In this document: positions 41,577 through 49,357 of the stretch, in pieces | Numbering within the stretch: position 1 is the stretch's first letter | Layout of the letters: every line of letters begins with the position of its first letter | DNA from: PALSA-600 sp037142875 | GTDB taxonomy: Bacteria > Actinomycetota > Thermoleophilia > Gaiellales > Gaiellaceae | DNA length: 64,000 nt | Direction of reading: 5' to 3' | Assembly (NCBI GenBank): GCA_037142875.1 | Contig: JBAWZV010000001.1 | Span: forward strand, 248,001 to 312,000 | The notes under the pieces: model-generated | The model's input: the letters and a program-made list of their open reading frames with translations, nothing else | Told to the model about the DNA's origin: nothing | The model's database searches: none | Position numbers and translations under genes: made by a program

Positions 41577-43202
41577 ATGTCTTCGACTGCACTCGCGCGC
41601 GAACTCATACTCGGACGTTACCGCGCCGTGCGTCCGCTCGGGTCGGGCGGGATGGGCCACGTGTGGCTGGCCCGTGACGAACAGACCGGTCTCGACGTCG
41701 CCCTCAAGATGGTTCCGCGCGAGGGAAAGATCGCCGCGCGGGCCGAACGTGAGGCACGGGCGGCCGCGGCGCTCCGGCATCCGCGGTGCCAGCGGGTCTA
41801 TGCGCTCGCCCGTGATCCGAGCCACATCTTCATCGCCTACGAGTACATCCCGGGTCGAACGCTGCGCCAGGCACTCGCCGCCGGCGAGCTCGGCGACCGC
41901 GACGCGGTCGAGGTCGCCGCGCAGCTGCTCGAGGCGCTGGCGCACGCTCACGAGCGCGGGATCGTCCACCGTGACGTGAAGCCGTCGAACGTCCTGCTCG
42001 GCGAGGGGGATGCGATCGACGTGCGGCTCCTCGACTTCGGCCTCGCCCAGATGGCCGAGTTCGACACACTGACCGCGATCGGCGACGTGCCCGGCACGCT
42101 CGCCTACATCTCGCCGGAGCGGCTCCTCGGCAAGAACGCGACAGCTGCGACAGATGTCTGGGCGGTCGGCGTCCTGCTCTGGGAGGCGCTCGCCGGCCAC
42201 CATCCATTCCGCCGTGACAGCTCGGGTGAGACGTCTCGCAGAATCCGCGCGGGTGCACCGGCGCTCGAGACGATCCGTCCTGACCTCCCTGCGCGCCTAC
42301 GAGAGACCGTGGCCCAGGCGCTCGTCCTCGACCCCCTGCGTAGGCCAAGCGCCGGCAACCTCGCTCTCGACCTGCGCGCCCACATGCGCCGCCGCAAGCG
42401 TGGAAGTGGCGGTGGAGAGCGCAATGAGACCCCGCCGCCGGCACGCGCGAAGCAGCGGCTCGCGATGTCGCTGCCCGACCGGGTCGTCCCGGCCGCGCTC
42501 GCGGCCACCTGGACAGGGTGGGTCGCAGCCGAGCTCCCGTTCTACCCATCCGGGTTCGGGCTGGGGCTCACCGCAGCCGCAGCCGCAATCGGATTCCTCC
42601 GGCCACGCGTCGGCATCGGCCTCGCGCTGGCCGCCACGTTCTTCCCGCTCGCGAACATCTCTCTCGGTCTTGCGCTCCTGTTCGCCGGGCTTGCCCTGCT
42701 CTGGACGGCGCTGTCGTGGAACGACACCCGTGGCGCCCTGATGCTCGTCACGGGTCCGCTTCTTGCGCCGCTCGCAGCGCTCGGCTTCGTGCCGCTCGTC
42801 GCGCAGTTCGCACGGGGCGGCGCCCGCCGTGCGCTCCAGGCAGCCGCGGCCGTTCTCCTGGCTCTCGTCGTCGCAGGCGTGGGCCATCGGCAGCTGCCGT
42901 TCGGGGCCGGCTCCCCGCCGCTCGGGCTCGGGATCGCCGGGAGCAATCGCCCCTCGGCGGTTGCCTACGAGCTCTGGCACACGCTGTCGCGCTACCCGGC
43001 TCTCGTGACGGAGGCCCTGGTTCTCGCGGCAGCCGCCGCGGCGATCCCGCTGCTTCGCGGCCGAGGCCCGTGGGTCGCTGCGACAGGGGGCGGAGCGCTC
43101 CTCGTCGTAACGGCCGCCGCCGCGCCGGCAGCGCCGCTTCTTCCCCTCCTTGCGGCCGCCTGGGCGACTGCGGTAGTGCTCGCGTTACCGAAGCGCGCCT
43201 GA
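41577..43202 (+). CDS. Ser/Thr protein kinase with polytopic C-terminal membrane domain
   Basis: Protein of 541 residues. The kinase domain (about 1-270) is complete: GSGGMGHVW loop, Lys44 in VALKMV, HRDVKPSN catalytic loop, DFGLAQ and GTLAYISPER. After a basic linker, about 240 residues form up to seven or eight hydrophobic segments, with no PASTA or other extracellular sensor. This differs from PknA and PknB, which have one helix. Such kinases may sense membrane state or a small membrane ligand. It is separated from the pknB operon by the opposing methyltransferase gene. The 3' end overlaps that gene by 18 bases. Confidence 0.9.
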   Translation: MSSTALARELILGRYRAVRPLGSGGMGHVWLARDEQTGLDVALKMVPREGKIAARAEREARAAAALRHPRCQRVYALARDPSHIFIAYEYIPGRTLRQALAAGELGDRDAVEVAAQLLEALAHAHERGIVHRDVKPSNVLLGEGDAIDVRLLDFGLAQMAEFDTLTAIGDVPGTLAYISPERLLGKNATAATDVWAVGVLLWEALAGHHPFRRDSSGETSRRIRAGAPALETIRPDLPARLRETVAQALVLDPLRRPSAGNLALDLRAHMRRRKRGSGGGERNETPPPARAKQRLAMSLPDRVVPAALAATWTGWVAAELPFYPSGFGLGLTAAAAAIGFLRPRVGIGLALAATFFPLANISLGLALLFAGLALLWTALSWNDTRGALMLVTGPLLAPLAALGFVPLVAQFARGGARRALQAAAAVLLALVVAGVGHRQLPFGAGSPPLGLGIAGSNRPSAVAYELWHTLSRYPALVTEALVLAAAAAAIPLLRGRGPWVAATGGGALLVVTAAAAPAAPLLPLLAAAWATAVVLALPKRA

Positions 43203-44231
43203 GACTGCTGCGGCCCGCTCCACCACGGAGCGATCGGGGCCAACGACGAAGAGGTGCTCGCAGTTGCGCAGGTGGGAGACCGTCCCAACCTTCCGTCCGG
43301 CGGGGTTGTGAATGCCGATCTGAGCACCGACGTACCGCTTGTGCTCGACGTCAATGCGGGCGATGTAACCAACCTCAACGAGCAGCTCGTGGAGCTCACT
43401 CGCACCCATGAAGCCCTCGTCGCTACACGAGACGAGGAGCCACGGCACCCGGAGCGCACCGATCACATCGGCAAGGGCTGCAGGTGCCGAACGCTTCGAA
43501 TTGTACGGGCTCTTTCGCTCGCGACAGTCGATTCGTTTGTTCGCTATCCCGTATCCCTCCGGGGCATCCCATCGGACGAGGGTCTCCCACACGTGGTAGT
43601 TCGAGAAGTAGGCGTGCTGGTTGTACGGCGGATCGAGATAGACGAGATCGACGTCGAGCGTGGGTGCGAGCGCATTGGCGTCGGAGCGCGTGACCGCACC
43701 AGCCGGGCCCTCGACCGCCGTTGGCATCCGCAGCTCGAGCGGCGCATTCGACCGCGGCGCCCACGCCTTGAGATAGGCCATCTGGAGCCCCGTCGTGCTG
43801 TCGACGCGATCTGCCGCCTCGAGGAGCGAGGTGAGCACCACGCCGCGCTCGAGCGGTGAGAGGGCGTACTCGTCGATCGCGTCACGGATCGCGTCGATCC
43901 GTCTACCGTTCGCGGGCTGGAAGTACCGGGCGGTGTGACAGAACGCCTCGGTGACATAGCCGTCGGTGCCGGGTAGCGCGTTCAGCTCGGCGAGGATCTC
44001 AGCGAGACGTGCCCGGTCGAGCGACTCGTCGGCGACGATGTAAGCCTGACCGAGCGCCTCGGAGTACGTCGCGAGGTCGTTCGAGTGCACCTCGAGCCCC
44101 AGCTGACGCAGCGCCTGACCGACGCGCGTCGTGCCCGCGAAGAGGTCGCACGCGCTTCGAACTGGCAGCGTGGCGGCCACGTCCCGGATCAGCGGGACGA
44201 GTGCGCGCTTCGACCCGATGTACTTGATCAT
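43185..44231 (-). CDS. D12-class (Dam-like) DNA adenine N6-methyltransferase, orphan
   Basis: Protein of 348 residues. SAM-binding FAGTTRVG (31-38), KYIGSK at 3-8, and the catalytic DPPY (Asp200) in YLDPPYNQHAYFSNY, arranged in D12 alpha-class order. It should methylate adenine in a specific DNA sequence. No restriction endonuclease gene is beside it, and it is tucked convergently against the kinase gene, so it may be a stand-alone epigenetic enzyme. GATC or another target cannot be told from sequence. The start at 44231 leaves 68 bases to the fhaA start. Confidence 0.87.
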   Translation of the reverse strand: MIKYIGSKRALVPLIRDVAATLPVRSACDLFAGTTRVGQALRQLGLEVHSNDLATYSEALGQAYIVADESLDRARLAEILAELNALPGTDGYVTEAFCHTARYFQPANGRRIDAIRDAIDEYALSPLERGVVLTSLLEAADRVDSTTGLQMAYLKAWAPRSNAPLELRMPTAVEGPAGAVTRSDANALAPTLDVDLVYLDPPYNQHAYFSNYHVWETLVRWDAPEGYGIANKRIDCRERKSPYNSKRSAPAALADVIGALRVPWLLVSCSDEGFMGASELHELLVEVGYIARIDVEHKRYVGAQIGIHNPAGRKVGTVSHLRNCEHLFVVGPDRSVVERAAAVSGALR

Positions 44232-44299
44232 CTCCTCGGAGCGTAAACCGGCGTGACGATGACGGGGGATTACACTGGTTCGCGGGGAAATCTGAGCTG

Positions 44300-45094
44300 A
44301 TGAACGTTCTCAAGACGATCGAGTCGAAGTTGGAGACCCTCTTCGAAGGGGTATTCGGACGCGCCTTCAAGGCGAACGTCCAGCCGGTCGAGCTTGCGCG
44401 CAAGCTGGTGAAGGAGATGGACGATCACCGGAGCGTGTCGGTATCGCGCGTGTACGTCCCGAACGAGTACACGCTGTACCTTGCCCCGGCCGACCGCGAG
44501 CAGTTCGCAAGCTACGAGGACCAGCTCCGCGAGGAGCTGCAGGACTACCTCAGCGAGCACGCCCGCAGGGAGCGCTACGTCCTCCTCACCGCACCCGCGG
44601 TGAAGCTCGAGACCGACGACGACCTCGAGATCGGTGTCTTCGGGATCGCAACCCGGCTCGTGCGTGGCGCGAAGCAGCCCACCGGTGCGCCGACACCAAG
44701 CACGGCGCCGGGTGAGACGATGATCTACAAGCCCGTCGAGCCGGCCCCGGTGCCGCTCCCCGCACCGATCGAGGCCGAACCCGACGCGCCGGAGGAGATC
44801 GCCGAGATCCGCGAGGTCGCCACGGTGACGCTCGCCGGGCGACGCCACGAGCTCGGAACCGCAACCGTCGTGCTCGGACGGTCAAAGGACTGCGATATCC
44901 AGGTCCCCGACCCCAACGCCTCGCGGCGCCATGCTGAGATCCGGCACGACCAGGGCGTGTACACCGTCGTCGACCTCGACTCGACAAACGGCATCGAGGT
45001 CGAAGGACGGCGGGTGAAACAGCTTCAGCTCGAGAACGGCTCCCGCTTCACGATCGGCTCGACGGAGGTCGTGTTCGCGGAGGAGCTCGCGTGA
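44300..45094 (+). CDS. fhaA: FhaA-like DUF3662/FHA-domain protein
   Basis: Protein of 264 residues with an N-terminal DUF3662 domain (about 1-115, KTIESKLETLFEGVFGRAF), a proline-rich linker, and a C-terminal FHA domain (about 185-262, LGRSKDCDIQVPDPNASRRHAEI with STNGIEVEG) that binds phosphothreonine. In mycobacteria, FhaA binds the cell-wall regulators controlled by PknB. It is first in the operon fhaA-fhaB-pstP-rodA-pbpA-pknB-ddl and overlaps fhaB by four bases. Confidence 0.93.
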   Translation: MNVLKTIESKLETLFEGVFGRAFKANVQPVELARKLVKEMDDHRSVSVSRVYVPNEYTLYLAPADREQFASYEDQLREELQDYLSEHARRERYVLLTAPAVKLETDDDLEIGVFGIATRLVRGAKQPTGAPTPSTAPGETMIYKPVEPAPVPLPAPIEAEPDAPEEIAEIREVATVTLAGRRHELGTATVVLGRSKDCDIQVPDPNASRRHAEIRHDQGVYTVVDLDSTNGIEVEGRRVKQLQLENGSRFTIGSTEVVFAEELA

Positions 45095-45573
45095 TCGCGT
45101 CGGCCCAGGTCGAGACGACACTCCTCGCGCTCAAGCTCGCGTTCATCGTCCTGCTCTACCTCTTCATCTGGCGGATTGTCCGCTCCGCCTCGCGCGATCT
45201 GCGTCTCCCGCAGGAGTCGATGATCCTGAGCCCCCAGCAGGTGGCTGCATACCTTCCCCAACCTCCCGCGCGCGAGCTTGGACACCTGGTCGTCGTCGAG
45301 AGCGCCGCGCTGACCGAGGGCGATGTCGTTGCAATCGCAGCGTCCGGTCTGACGATCGGGCGCGGCGGCTCGAACGACGTCGCGATCCCCAGAGACGAGT
45401 TCGCCTCGTCGCGCCACGCGCGCTTCGAGCCGCGCCGTGATGGGGTGTACGTCGAGGACATCGGCTCGACGAATGGAACGTTCGTCAACGGCGAGCTCGT
45501 CACCCGCGATCGACGCCTGATCGCCGGCGATGTGATCCGGATCGGCGCAACCGACCTCCGGTTCGAGCCGTGA
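45091..45573 (+). CDS. fhaB: FhaB-like FHA-domain membrane protein
   Basis: Protein of 160 residues with an N-terminal membrane helix (about 10-30, LALKLAFIVLLYLFIWRIV) and a C-terminal FHA domain (about 80-158, IGRGGSNDVAIP, SSRHARF, STNGTFVNGE) that binds phosphothreonine. In actinobacteria, FhaB (FipA) links the kinase-phosphatase pair to division proteins. GTG start, overlapping fhaA and pstP by four bases each. Confidence 0.93.
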   Translation: MIASAQVETTLLALKLAFIVLLYLFIWRIVRSASRDLRLPQESMILSPQQVAAYLPQPPARELGHLVVVESAALTEGDVVAIAASGLTIGRGGSNDVAIPRDEFASSRHARFEPRRDGVYVEDIGSTNGTFVNGELVTRDRRLIAGDVIRIGATDLRFEP

Positions 45574-46532
45574 GGGTCGCGCGGAGCGCGGCCGGAACCG
45601 ACACCGGCCGCAAGCGTCGGCGAAACGAGGACTCGTTCATCTGTGAGCCGCCGCTCTTCGCGGTCGCGGACGGAATGGGCGGCGCCCAGGCGGGTGAGGT
45701 CGCTTCGTCGCTTGCCGCCGCTGCGCTCCGCGAGGGCGAGGCGACAGCCTCGAGCGGCGAGGAGGGCGTCGTCGAGATGATCCGGGGCGCAAACCGCCGG
45801 GTCCACCACCGTGCCCAGACCGACGCGTCCGCATCGGGGATGGGAACGACGATGACGGTCGCGATCGTCTCCTCCGCAGACACGGTCACGATCGGCCACG
45901 TCGGCGACTCGCGCGCCTACCGGCTACGCAACGGCGAGCTCGAGCAGCTCACCGACGATCACTCGCTCGTCGCCGAGCTCGTGCGCCGTGGCGAGCTCTC
46001 GCCCGCCGAAGCCGAGGTGCACCCGCAGCGCTCCGTCATCACTCGCGCTCTGGGGACGGACGCAGACGTCGACGTCGACGCCTTCTCTGTGGAGGCGGTC
46101 GCCGGGGACGTGTTCCTGCTCTGCTCGGACGGCCTGACGACGATGCTCGACGCCGAAACGATCGCCCGCGTCCTTGGGCGCAACCTCGGAGACCTCGACG
46201 CGGCGGCGCGCGCGTTGATCGCGGCAGCGAACGAGCGGGGCGGCGAGGACAACATCACGACCGTGCTGTTCGATGTCGCCGACGTCGACGACATCGAACA
46301 GACCCTCGAGATTCCCGCGCTCGCCGTGGCGGGTTTCGACGAGGAGGACACGCTGCATCCGGAGGACGGTGTCAGGCTGCCGCCTGAGCTCCTCGCGGCC
46401 TTCGTGGCGCCGGGGAGCGAGACAGCGGTGCTGTCACCTCGGCCGATGGCACGGATGGCGCTCTCGGCGCTCCTGATCGCGTTGCTGGCGGGCCTGATCG
46501 TCGTGCTCGTCGCGCGGGGCCTCGCCCGATGA
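45570..46532 (+). CDS. pstP: PstP-type PP2C Ser/Thr phosphatase
   Basis: Metal-dependent phosphatase of 320 residues that reverses PknB-type phosphorylation. Metal ligands are in RNEDSF (Glu20, Asp21) and ADGMGGAQAGEVAS (Asp34), then GHVGDSRAY, LCSDGLT and GGEDNITTV. A C-terminal helix (MALSALLIALLAGLIVVLVA) anchors it; the extracellular domain seen in the mycobacterial protein is absent. GTG start at 45570. Confidence 0.95.
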   Translation: MRVARSAAGTDTGRKRRRNEDSFICEPPLFAVADGMGGAQAGEVASSLAAAALREGEATASSGEEGVVEMIRGANRRVHHRAQTDASASGMGTTMTVAIVSSADTVTIGHVGDSRAYRLRNGELEQLTDDHSLVAELVRRGELSPAEAEVHPQRSVITRALGTDADVDVDAFSVEAVAGDVFLLCSDGLTTMLDAETIARVLGRNLGDLDAAARALIAAANERGGEDNITTVLFDVADVDDIEQTLEIPALAVAGFDEEDTLHPEDGVRLPPELLAAFVAPGSETAVLSPRPMARMALSALLIALLAGLIVVLVARGLAR

Positions 46533-47827
46533 CGGCACGAAACCGCGAGCTCTCCTACCTCGTCGCCGTCGCTGCCCTCACCGCGGTCGGCTTCGCGAGC
46601 GTCTACATCGCCCGCCAGGAGGTCATCTCCTGGGGCTCGATGGGCTACGCCGGAATCTTCATCGGTCTCTACCTCGCCGCCCATGCCGTGGCGCGCGTCA
46701 CCGTGCCCGATGCCGACCAGTACCTCCTGCCGCTCGCCGGGTTTCTCACGGCGATCGGGCTCACCGAGATCTACCGGCTCGGGCCGAGCGACGCCTTCCG
46801 CCAGGGCCTCTGGCTCGTCGTCGGCGTCACCCTCTTCGCGATCGTGCTCGTCGGGCTTCGACGCGACTACCGCGTCCTCGAGTCGTACAAGTACCTCTTC
46901 GGAGTCGGCGCGCTCGCGCTGCTCTTTGCGCCACGGATCCCTGGGCTCGGAACGACGGTGAACGGCGCACGGCTCTGGGTGCACGTCGGCTCGTTCCAGT
47001 TTCAGCCCGGCGAGCTCGCCAAGATCTCGTTGATCGTCTTCCTTGCCTCCTACCTCCGGGGGAAGCGCGAGGTGCTCTCCCAGGGGCGGCTCAAGGATGT
47101 CGGCCCGCTCCTGCTGATCTGGGGCGCTGCGATGCTCGTGCTCGTCCAGACAAACGACCTCGGCTCGGCTCTCCTCTACTTCGGGATCTTCATCTCGATG
47201 CTCTACATCGCGACGAACCGCCTCTCGTACGTCGCGGCCGGTCTCGGTCTCTTTGCCGTCGGCGGGTTCGTCGCCTACCGCGAGATCGCTCACGTCCACG
47301 AACGGATCACGATCTGGCTCCAGCCGTGGACATCGCAGCCTGTGCCGTGTCCGCAGACCGGCGGCCTCGCGCTCCGCCAGGACTGTCAGAGCTACCAGCT
47401 TGTCAAGTCGCTCTACTCAATCTCGAACGGCGGCTTCGGCGGCACCGGTCTCGGCAAGGGAACCTTCACGACGCCAGAAGGGACGCAGCTGATCCCCTAC
47501 GTGAACACCGACTTCATCTACTCCGCCCTCGCCCAGGAGCTCGGCCTCGTGGGGGTCTCCGCGCTCGTCCTCGTGTTCATGCTGTTCGTCGCACGCGGGA
47601 TGAAGATCGCGCTGCAGGCTGACGACGGCTTCTCGAAGCTCCTCGCCGCCGGTCTCACGTTCGGCTTCGCGTTGCAGACGTTCATCATCGTCGGCGGGAT
47701 CCTGCGGATCATCCCGCTCACAGGAATCACCCTGCCGTTCGTCTCCTACGGCGGATCGTCGATCGTCGCGAACTTCATCCTGCTTGCGGGGCTCCTGCTC
47801 GTCTCCGATCGGGCCAACGCCCGATGA
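46529..47827 (+). CDS. rodA: RodA/FtsW/SpoVE family SEDS glycosyltransferase
   Basis: Polytopic protein of 432 residues with about ten helices that polymerises lipid II into glycan strands. Signatures: FQPGELAKISLIVFLASYL, the catalytic-region Asp in TNDLGSALLYFGIF and PLTGITLPFVSYGGSS near the end. The gene order (pstP, this gene, pbpA, pknB) corresponds to RodA in actinobacteria. It overlaps both neighbours by four bases and presumably works with the PBP next door. Confidence 0.93.
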   Translation: MTARNRELSYLVAVAALTAVGFASVYIARQEVISWGSMGYAGIFIGLYLAAHAVARVTVPDADQYLLPLAGFLTAIGLTEIYRLGPSDAFRQGLWLVVGVTLFAIVLVGLRRDYRVLESYKYLFGVGALALLFAPRIPGLGTTVNGARLWVHVGSFQFQPGELAKISLIVFLASYLRGKREVLSQGRLKDVGPLLLIWGAAMLVLVQTNDLGSALLYFGIFISMLYIATNRLSYVAAGLGLFAVGGFVAYREIAHVHERITIWLQPWTSQPVPCPQTGGLALRQDCQSYQLVKSLYSISNGGFGGTGLGKGTFTTPEGTQLIPYVNTDFIYSALAQELGLVGVSALVLVFMLFVARGMKIALQADDGFSKLLAAGLTFGFALQTFIIVGGILRIIPLTGITLPFVSYGGSSIVANFILLAGLLLVSDRANAR

Positions 47828-49338
47828 ACAGGCAGATCTCCCGCGTCGCAGTCGTCGCGCTCCTGATGCTCGGCGCGCTCGTCGTCGCCACGACGTACTG
47901 GCAGACCTGGGCGTCGGCCAACCTCGCCGATAGGCAGGACAACGAGATCCAGCGCGTCGCGCAGTTCGAGATCGAACGCGGGCGGATCCTCGCCTCGGAC
48001 GGCAAGACCGTCCTGGCCGGAAACAGGCGTGTGACGAAGGACGGCCAGGCGTTCTACTACCGCACCTACCCGACCCACGGGTTCGCCTCGCAGACGCTCG
48101 GGTACTCGACGCAGAGTCGCTCCCGTGCCGGCCTTGAGCAGTCAGAGAACAGCTACCTGACGGCGTCGAATGCGAACATCGGCACCATCCTGACCGCGAT
48201 CGGCGACCGGCTCAAGGGCACAACCGTCAAGGGCAACAGCCTCGTCCTGAATCTGAACGTCAGCGCCCAGCAGATCGCTCAGAGCCTGCTCGACCAGGCC
48301 GGGTGTGGTGCGGCCGTCGCGCTCGACCCACAGACGGGGGCGGTTCTCGCGATCGCGTCCTCCCCGACCTACGACCCGAACCTGATCGAGAAGCCAGCCG
48401 GGTACGCCAAGATCCAGCGCACGAAGGCGAACTGCTCGCCGTCTGCTCCACTTCTGGACCGGGCCACGCAGGGGCTCTACCCGCCCGGGTCGACGTTCAA
48501 GACCGTGACCGCGGCCGCCGCGCTCGACAGCGGGCTCTACACCGCAACCTCGACCTTCGACGATCCGGGGTACTGCGTCGACTACGGCAAGAAGGTGTCG
48601 AACGCCCTCGACCAGAACGGTCCGGAGGCCTACGGGCACGTGACGTTCATCGAGGCCTTCCAGCACTCGATCAACGCGGTCTTCTGCGACATCGGGCAGA
48701 AGCTCGGTGCGGCGCGCATCCTCGACGAGGCCAAGAGGTTCGGCTTCTACTCATCGCCCCCGCTTGAGACTCCGTCGGATGCCCGCTCCCCATCCGGCCT
48801 CTACGACTTCGCGACCCACAAACCGTACGACCCGGAGAACGCCGACACGCAGGTCGACGCCGGGCGGCTCGCCTTCGGGCAGGAGAGGATGCTGGCGACG
48901 CCGCTCCAGATGGCGATGGTTGCCGCCGCGATCGCAAACGGCGGTGTGGAGATGGAGCCGAAGCTCGTGAAGCAGGTTGTCGCACCCGACGGCTCGGTGA
49001 TCGCGACGATGCATCCGCACGCGCTTCGCCACTCGACGACCCCGCAGACCGCCGCAACGATCAGCGGAATGATGGTGCAGGTCGTCCAGGCCGGCACCGG
49101 CACGCGCGCCCAGATCCCGGGAGTGATCGTCGGTGGAAAGACCGGTACGGCCGAGACCGGAACGCGCAACGTGTACGACGCGTGGTTCATCTTCTTCGCC
49201 CCCGCCGATCATCCAACGGTGGCGGGCGCCGTCGTCGTGGAGAATCAGCTGAACGGTTTCGGTGGAGCCATCGCGGCACCCATCGCAAAAGCGATCATGC
49301 AGGCGATCCTCCAGCCCCCGTCGAACATGTCCCCGTAG
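47824..49338 (+). CDS. pbpA: Penicillin-binding protein (PbpA-type transpeptidase)
   Basis: Class B PBP of 504 residues with a membrane anchor (about 8-28), a dimerisation or pedestal region, and a transpeptidase domain. Active-site motifs: Ser223-x-x-Lys226 in PPGSTFKT, Ser282-x-Asn284 in HSINAVF and Lys439-Thr-Gly in GGKTGTAETG. It crosslinks peptidoglycan made by the adjacent SEDS protein. Overlaps the rodA stop by four bases; the kinase gene follows after 19 bases. Confidence 0.94.
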   Translation: MNRQISRVAVVALLMLGALVVATTYWQTWASANLADRQDNEIQRVAQFEIERGRILASDGKTVLAGNRRVTKDGQAFYYRTYPTHGFASQTLGYSTQSRSRAGLEQSENSYLTASNANIGTILTAIGDRLKGTTVKGNSLVLNLNVSAQQIAQSLLDQAGCGAAVALDPQTGAVLAIASSPTYDPNLIEKPAGYAKIQRTKANCSPSAPLLDRATQGLYPPGSTFKTVTAAAALDSGLYTATSTFDDPGYCVDYGKKVSNALDQNGPEAYGHVTFIEAFQHSINAVFCDIGQKLGAARILDEAKRFGFYSSPPLETPSDARSPSGLYDFATHKPYDPENADTQVDAGRLAFGQERMLATPLQMAMVAAAIANGGVEMEPKLVKQVVAPDGSVIATMHPHALRHSTTPQTAATISGMMVQVVQAGTGTRAQIPGVIVGGKTGTAETGTRNVYDAWFIFFAPADHPTVAGAVVVENQLNGFGGAIAAPIAKAIMQAILQPPSNMSP

Positions 49339-49357
49339 CCCGCAACACGACCTCGCA

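Noticed and set aside
41577..43202. Polytopic kinase as pknA of the division locus
   Set aside because: PknA has one membrane helix and lies next to pknB in the same operon; this gene has many helices and is cut off by an opposing methyltransferase gene.
39254..44231. HNH endonuclease and D12 methyltransferase as a restriction-modification pair
   Set aside because: They are more than 3 kb apart with unrelated genes between, and the HNH protein belongs to a widespread stand-alone family that is not linked to restriction.
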